Below are positions 60,468 through 64,000 of a stretch of 64,000 bases of DNA, one piece after another. The DNA comes from DASRDU01 sp035560235 (GTDB lineage: Bacteria > Acidobacteriota > Blastocatellia > RBC074). Within the stretch, counting starts at the first letter, position 1, and each line of letters starts with the position of its first letter. The stretch lies in the NCBI GenBank assembly GCA_035560235.1, contig DATMAG010000086.1, positions 1 to 64,000 on the forward strand, written 5' to 3'. Made by a program: the position numbers and the translations under genes. Under the pieces are notes generated by a model. The model ran no database searches. It had not been told where the DNA came from and saw nothing but the letters and a program-made list of their open reading frames with translations.

Positions 60468-60596
60468 TTACACGTCGCATTCGTAAGCGAACCTGAGCCA
60501 GCGTCTGACTTCAGCGTCAATCTCAGCGAGCGACGTGATGGGGATACGATGCGTGATGCGGTCTTTTTTGGCAAAGCCATCCGGGTCAATCAGCCG
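60468..60596 (-). pseudogene. C-terminal remnant of a DUF5655-like gene
   Basis: About 42 codons encode RLIDPDGFAKKDRITHRIP followed by a segment ending EIDAEVRRWLRFAYECD. This is the usual end of DUF5655-like proteins. Upstream in frame the sequence is unrelated and passes through a palindromic repeat at 60624-60652. The first part of the gene is missing, so this is a remnant. Confidence 0.6.
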
Positions 60597-60623
60597 TCCC
60601 GTCGCCGGACATCTCATCCCTGC

Positions 60624-60652
60624 GGGAGCGTGAACGGGATGCTCACGCTCCC
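60624..60652. repeat. Palindromic element next to the DUF5655 remnant
   Basis: Perfect 10-bp arms (GGGAGCGTGA / TCACGCTCCC) with a 9-base loop, extended by CCCT/AGGG pairs with a bulge. It lies at the breakpoint of the remnant gene. Confidence 0.7.
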
Positions 60653-60672
60653 AGGGGCGAAGCGAATGTTTA

Positions 60673-61110
60673 CTAACAGTTCTGTGCGGCGGCAGCGCGC
60701 TTCTCCAGCTCTTCAGGCGCAACGTCTTCGATGTGCGTGGCGATGCCCCAGTGATTGCCGCAGGGGTCTTTCACGCCGCCGCAGCGATCACCATAAAACT
60801 GATTCTGCGGCGGTGAAATTGAAACGCCTCCGGCCCTGATTGCGCGCTCGTAGACGGCGTCAACGTCTTTGACGTAGAGATAAAGCGTCGTGGGCATCGG
60901 CTTCCACTCTTCAGAGGCTTCACCGATCATCACCGGCGAATCGCCGATTCTGACTTCGGCGTGCATGATGCCGCCATCGGGTCTGGCCATGCAGTGCGTA
61001 ACCTGCGCATCGAAAGCCTGTTTCAGAAATTCGATCAGCGCCGGAGCGCCCTGCACGGTCAGATGTGGTGTCACGGTATGATAGCCATCCGGGATTGGTT
61101 TGACTGCCAT
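60673..61110 (-). CDS. PhnB-like VOC protein
   Basis: A 145-residue VOC protein of the PhnB/YdcP type. It begins VKPIPDGYHTVTPHLTVQGAPALIEFLKQAFDA and contains GGIMHAEVRIGDSPVMIGEA and GDRCGGVKDPCGNHWGIATH. The ATG at 61110 follows AAGGAGAG, the same leader as the broken VOC gene at 59214. The frame is open 25 codons upstream, but those codons look non-coding. The substrate is unknown. Confidence 0.87.
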   Translation of the reverse strand: MAVKPIPDGYHTVTPHLTVQGAPALIEFLKQAFDAQVTHCMARPDGGIMHAEVRIGDSPVMIGEASEEWKPMPTTLYLYVKDVDAVYERAIRAGGVSISPPQNQFYGDRCGGVKDPCGNHWGIATHIEDVAPEELEKRAAAAQNC

Positions 61111-61154
61111 TTCAGTTCTCTCCTTTCGCTTGTTGTGTTTTCGCTCTGGCAGGT

Positions 61155-61682
61155 TCAGGCGCCTGCCGCTTCGGTCATCGCCCACATCTCATCACCGCTC
61201 GGCCCGTAAATGGCCGGAACCGGCGCGCCCATCGGTCGCAGGTACGCGCTCAACTGTCCGCGATGATGCACGGTGTGGTTTTGCAGGAAGGTCAGATAAA
61301 ACACTGCCGGATAGTTGAAGATGTTGAAGAAATTGAGCGGCGCAGCGAGCTGTTCGCCGCCAAGTTGTCTGACTTTTTCGATGCCCGCCCTGAATCCGCT
61401 TTCATAAAGCGCAAGCAGTTCGGCCACATTCTGCGTGGGGTTTGGCGGATCTTCGCCGCCTTCGAGTGAGCCGGCGGCGATGCCTTCAAGAAAGTAGAGT
61501 TCGCAACTGACGATGTGCCACGCCAGATCGCCCGCTGTGCGGGATTTCGGATCAGGGCGATAATCAGCGCGGTCGTCCGGGATTGCGAACAGCACTCTTT
61601 TCGTCAGCTCAAATTCGTTTTCAATGCCGGAAAGCAGGAAATCGCGCAGGTACTGAGCCTGCTCAGGTGTCATTGCCGTCAT
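61155..61682 (-). CDS. DinB-family protein
   Basis: A 175-residue four-helix-bundle protein. The DinB metal ligands are suggested by the His of TAGDLAWHIV and the HTVHHRGQLSAYLR motif. The ATG at 61682 has a GGAGG site. DinB/YfiT-like proteins include thiol-dependent transferases, but the role here is unknown. A second DinB gene is at 62498-62995. Confidence 0.85.
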   Translation of the reverse strand: MTAMTPEQAQYLRDFLLSGIENEFELTKRVLFAIPDDRADYRPDPKSRTAGDLAWHIVSCELYFLEGIAAGSLEGGEDPPNPTQNVAELLALYESGFRAGIEKVRQLGGEQLAAPLNFFNIFNYPAVFYLTFLQNHTVHHRGQLSAYLRPMGAPVPAIYGPSGDEMWAMTEAAGA

Positions 61683-61761
61683 TACTCTTCCTCCGATTGA
61701 TGGTGTTGTGATGAAGTCGGAGTCGGTACTGCAAGGCTCCGGGATGCGGGAGAGGATCGGA

Positions 61762-61821
61762 CTTGTAGTGGCGACTTCAGTCGGCAACCCACCCGCAGCC
61801 GACTGAAGTCGTTACCACAAG
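61762..61821. repeat. Inverted repeat upstream of the DinB gene
   Basis: Arms of 24 bases at 61762-61785 and 61798-61821 match at 21 positions around the core GCCGACTGAAGTCG, with a 12-base loop. No gene is seen in the 209-base gap around it. Confidence 0.82.
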
Positions 61822-61891
61822 GACAACCTTGTGCCCCGGTAACTCGTCAGGCTTTTTCGGTATTTCAATGACCGCTTTCAGAGTGAGGAGA

Positions 61892-62452
61892 TCAGTGCTC
61901 CGCCAGCCAGTCGCTGAAGACTTTCGCCGCGTCGTGCTTGCCGCTCCAGCGGGCGCGGTTCTTGCCCGTCAGCGCCAGCACCATCGCGTGATGCTGCCCG
62001 GCGCGGTCGCCGATGCGCTCAAAGTAGTTGTAGAGCCGCTCGATTCTTTCGATTGAACGGCGCGCCGCTTCGACTGTTTTGAAGGCCAGCACGTTGCGAA
62101 AGAAGCGCGCATAAAAATTCTGATCGCTCGCCGTCGGCGTATAGAGATCGTAATAGCCGCTGATCAGTCCGGCGTTCTGCAAAACCTGCGCGACATACGA
62201 AGGCCGCACGCCAACCTGATAAACGATCTCGGCAATGTCGGTGATGCCGCTCTGATAAAGCTCGATGATCTGCTCTTTCTTCGTGCGCCGCTTCGGTTCA
62301 GGTTCAGCGGTTTCAGTTTCGGCTGCTTCGGTTTTATTTGCCGGATCAATCGCCAGCGCGTGGAGCCACCGCTCCATCTCCATTTCATCGCCAAACCATT
62401 CCTGAAGCGTCGGCCCGGTCTGCTGCGGTTGTCTGAGCTCCTGAGTCTTCAT
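61892..62452 (-). CDS. HTH-containing hypothetical protein
   Basis: A 186-residue protein. An acidic N terminus and an Ala/Glu/Thr linker are followed by a Lys/Arg patch and a helix-turn-helix-like segment (EQIIELYQSGITDIAEIVYQVGVRPSYVAQVLQ). A helical C terminus of unknown type follows. GGAGG precedes the ATG at 62452. It is on the same strand as the DinB and Rad52-like genes. A DNA-binding role is inferred; I do not recognise the family. Confidence 0.65.
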   Translation of the reverse strand: MKTQELRQPQQTGPTLQEWFGDEMEMERWLHALAIDPANKTEAAETETAEPEPKRRTKKEQIIELYQSGITDIAEIVYQVGVRPSYVAQVLQNAGLISGYYDLYTPTASDQNFYARFFRNVLAFKTVEAARRSIERIERLYNYFERIGDRAGQHHAMVLALTGKNRARWSGKHDAAKVFSDWLAEH

Positions 62453-62497
62453 TACTTCTTCACCTCCTGAGTTCGCGGCGAAAAGCTGCCGCCAGCT

Positions 62498-62995
62498 TCA
62501 GCGCGGCGGCAGCGGTTCACGCGTCCAGAACACAAAATCAGTTACCGCCGGATCGCCGCCGATGGAACGAATCAGCGCGGCAATCTGTCCCCGGTGATAC
62601 CACGAATGCCCGAACAACTGCGTCAGGATGTCTTCGATGGTGTTGCGATACCAGCCGCCCTCAAAGCTCTGATACTCGAAGCTGCGCGCAAGTTCGGCAT
62701 CGTCAAGCTCACTGAGCCAGGCCGCCCACGCCGCGTGCATTTCATTCACCAGGCCCGGCAGCTCCGCCAGCGCGACATTCTCCGGAAAGAGTTCACGCGG
62801 ACAGTCAGGCGCAGCGCCGAAACGAAACAGCCACATTTTGCGGGCAGCCACGACGTGCGCCATCAGATTCACTGCCTTCTGAAACGAAGGCAGTGAACGA
62901 AGCTCGCTGTGAACAGACTCAAACGAGGCCAGCGTTTTAAGGTGGCTGTCCTGTTCGTACTCAAACCAGCGGCGATAGCGGTCAGCGGCACTCAC
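62498..62995 (-). CDS. DinB-family protein, second copy
   Basis: A 165-residue protein with the DinB pattern: the N-terminal RYRRWFEYEQDSHLKTLASFE, the His of NLMAHVVAARKMWLFR, and the second His pair in LTQLFGHSWYHRGQIAALIRSIGG. The start is a GTG at 62995 behind GGAGG. It follows the Rad52-like gene by 15 bases. Confidence 0.82.
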   Translation of the reverse strand: MSAADRYRRWFEYEQDSHLKTLASFESVHSELRSLPSFQKAVNLMAHVVAARKMWLFRFGAAPDCPRELFPENVALAELPGLVNEMHAAWAAWLSELDDAELARSFEYQSFEGGWYRNTIEDILTQLFGHSWYHRGQIAALIRSIGGDPAVTDFVFWTREPLPPR

Positions 62996-63010
62996 GACGG
63001 CATAACCTCC

Positions 63011-64000
63011 TTAACTGGCGCGCAGCAGGTCGTCATCTTCCGCGAGGCTGTGCTGCTTCTCGTCCTGCTTGCGCTTGAGGTAATCAATGAACCTTGACGC
63101 GGCCTGCTTCGAGAGTTCCTCGGTGCCGCAGCTCATCAGTGACTGGCACTCCTGTTCGATGTCCAGCCCGATTTCACGGCCCAGGGCGCGAATCATGCCA
63201 AGCTGTTTCGGCGTCACCAGATCGGCCAGCGATTTCGCCAGCGGATCACGCGGAAAGCCGCTGCCCGGCGTGTGCGTCCCCTGCCGTTCGATGACTTCTG
63301 ATTCACGCTGATAAAGGTCGCGGGCAATGCCGAATTTGATCGCAGCGCGTTTGAGCGCGTCGTGTTCGGCCTTCTTGATGCCGGTTTCACTTTCAGCCGT
63401 GCCGGTTCCCACGCCTTCGCGGGTCACGCCGTCAATGGTGATCGCGGCGGTCACGGCAACCATATCGCCAATCTGCACGATGTTGCGCACCGAATGCGAC
63501 CAGTTCGGCGCGACGCGGTCGAGAATGTCTGCGACCGTGTGCCATTCAATGTATTCGACCAGATGCGTGTTGCCCTGGCGGTCAGTCCAGCCTTCGCGCG
63601 TTTTGACCAGCTTCGGATCAATCGGCTGGCGCAGCGTGCGCAGCACGTTCGCAAAGGGCAGCGAATAGACATTGCCTCTCGGCTCTTCAGCCGGTGCAGT
63701 TTCGGGCTGCGTCTGAGCCTCGCGGCTGTTGATCGTTTCGGACGGCATTTCATCTTCCTCCCTTTTCCGGATGATCTTCGGCACTGTTTCTGCCGCAACC
63801 GGAGCGACTGCGATCTGCGGCGGCTGAGGAGTCGCCACAGTCTGTGTTTCCTGAGTCTGCGCAGTCAGCGTGTGCTTGACCGCGAGAATGTGTTCGCACC
63901 GGAAAGCCGATTCTGAAGCGGCCTGCTCCTCGAATTCAGGACAGGTGCAGCGCACGCGTCCGGCCTCATCGCGCCAGACTTCGTAAGTCACCTGCTTTCC
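63011..64000 (-). CDS. SWIM zinc finger-Rad52-like fusion, cut by the right edge
   Basis: At least 326 residues. The N-terminal part has a SWIM-type zinc motif (CTCPEFEE ... CEHILAV, at about 15-38), then a Pro/Glu/Thr-rich linker. A Rad52/Rad22-like single-strand annealing domain follows at about 105-235 (IEWHTVADILDRVAPNWSHSVRNI, AITIDGVTREGVGTGTAE, EHDALKRAAIKFGIARDLY), and then a helical C terminus. The frame continues past the window edge, so the true start is not seen; a GTG at 63991 is not needed as a start. Known role of Rad52-fold proteins: DNA annealing in recombination. Such genes are often viral or mobile. Confidence 0.8.
   Translation of the reverse strand, partial: GKQVTYEVWRDEAGRVRCTCPEFEEQAASESAFRCEHILAVKHTLTAQTQETQTVATPQPPQIAVAPVAAETVPKIIRKREEDEMPSETINSREAQTQPETAPAEEPRGNVYSLPFANVLRTLRQPIDPKLVKTREGWTDRQGNTHLVEYIEWHTVADILDRVAPNWSHSVRNIVQIGDMVAVTAAITIDGVTREGVGTGTAESETGIKKAEHDALKRAAIKFGIARDLYQRESEVIERQGTHTPGSGFPRDPLAKSLADLVTPKQLGMIRALGREIGLDIEQECQSLMSCGTEELSKQAASRFIDYLKRKQDEKQHSLAEDDDLLRAS

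Overview
The window most likely comes from a Gram-negative, hopanoid-making bacterium of the Acidobacteriota, perhaps class Blastocatellia. This is an inference from a very large Oar-like TonB-dependent receptor with a carboxypeptidase-regulatory domain, several Uma2/DUF4058/VOC/DinB families, hpn genes and a GC-rich composition. No rRNA, tRNA, transposase, phage structural gene or CRISPR array was seen. About 60 protein genes are described. Genes are on the minus strand up to about 27.3 kb, on the plus strand from 27.4 to 55.4 kb, and on the minus strand again to the right edge.

Region by region. (1) 0-4 kb: squalene synthesis genes hpnC-[Uma2]-hpnD-hpnE, with a fragment of a cyclic-nucleotide-binding-like gene at the left edge. 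(2) 4.1-17.4 kb: a myo-inositol catabolic cluster (LacI regulator, iolB, iolC, aldolase, iolD, outer-membrane receptor, iolE, iolG, zinc dehydrogenase), with a perfect 16-bp palindrome upstream of the regulator. (3) 17.4-27.3 kb: an extended potassium cluster made of a small membrane protein, a porin, two small ORFs, kdpF, kdpA, kdpB, kdpC and the N-terminal half of KdpD. The C-terminal histidine-kinase half of KdpD is a separate gene that overlaps kdpE. (4) 27.4-39.5 kb: hopanoid tail genes hpnJ, hpnK and hpnI, interleaved with DUF4058, a pair of membrane-anchored SpoIIE-type phosphatases and zinc-ribbon proteins. HpnI carries an EamA/SMR-like membrane domain at its N terminus and lies next to a stand-alone homologue of that domain. 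(5) 39.6-52.7 kb: a ThiF-type adenylyltransferase, homoserine kinase, an HNH nuclease pair, and the histidine genes hisZ-G-D-C-B-H-A, interrupted by a zinc-ribbon gene and a secreted CAP/VCBS protein. hisF and hisI/E are absent from the window. (6) 52.8-55.4 kb: topA. (7) 55.5-64 kb: small cytoplasmic accessory genes (four VOC genes and a broken fifth, two DinB, DUF3224, YdeI-like, TIGR03067-like, BtrH-like), at least two gene remnants, and a SWIM-Rad52 protein at the right edge.

The strongest unexplained pattern is in the gaps. At several gene junctions there are runs of diverged 7-bp units, often in two facing arrays that would form imperfect hairpins. They often begin on the stop codon of one gene and end close to the next start. 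Other gaps hold longer single inverted repeats, including one with perfect 33-bp arms. The strongest functional hypotheses are the HpnI/EamA pair as a coupled glycosyltransferase-flippase for hopanoids, and the split KdpD.
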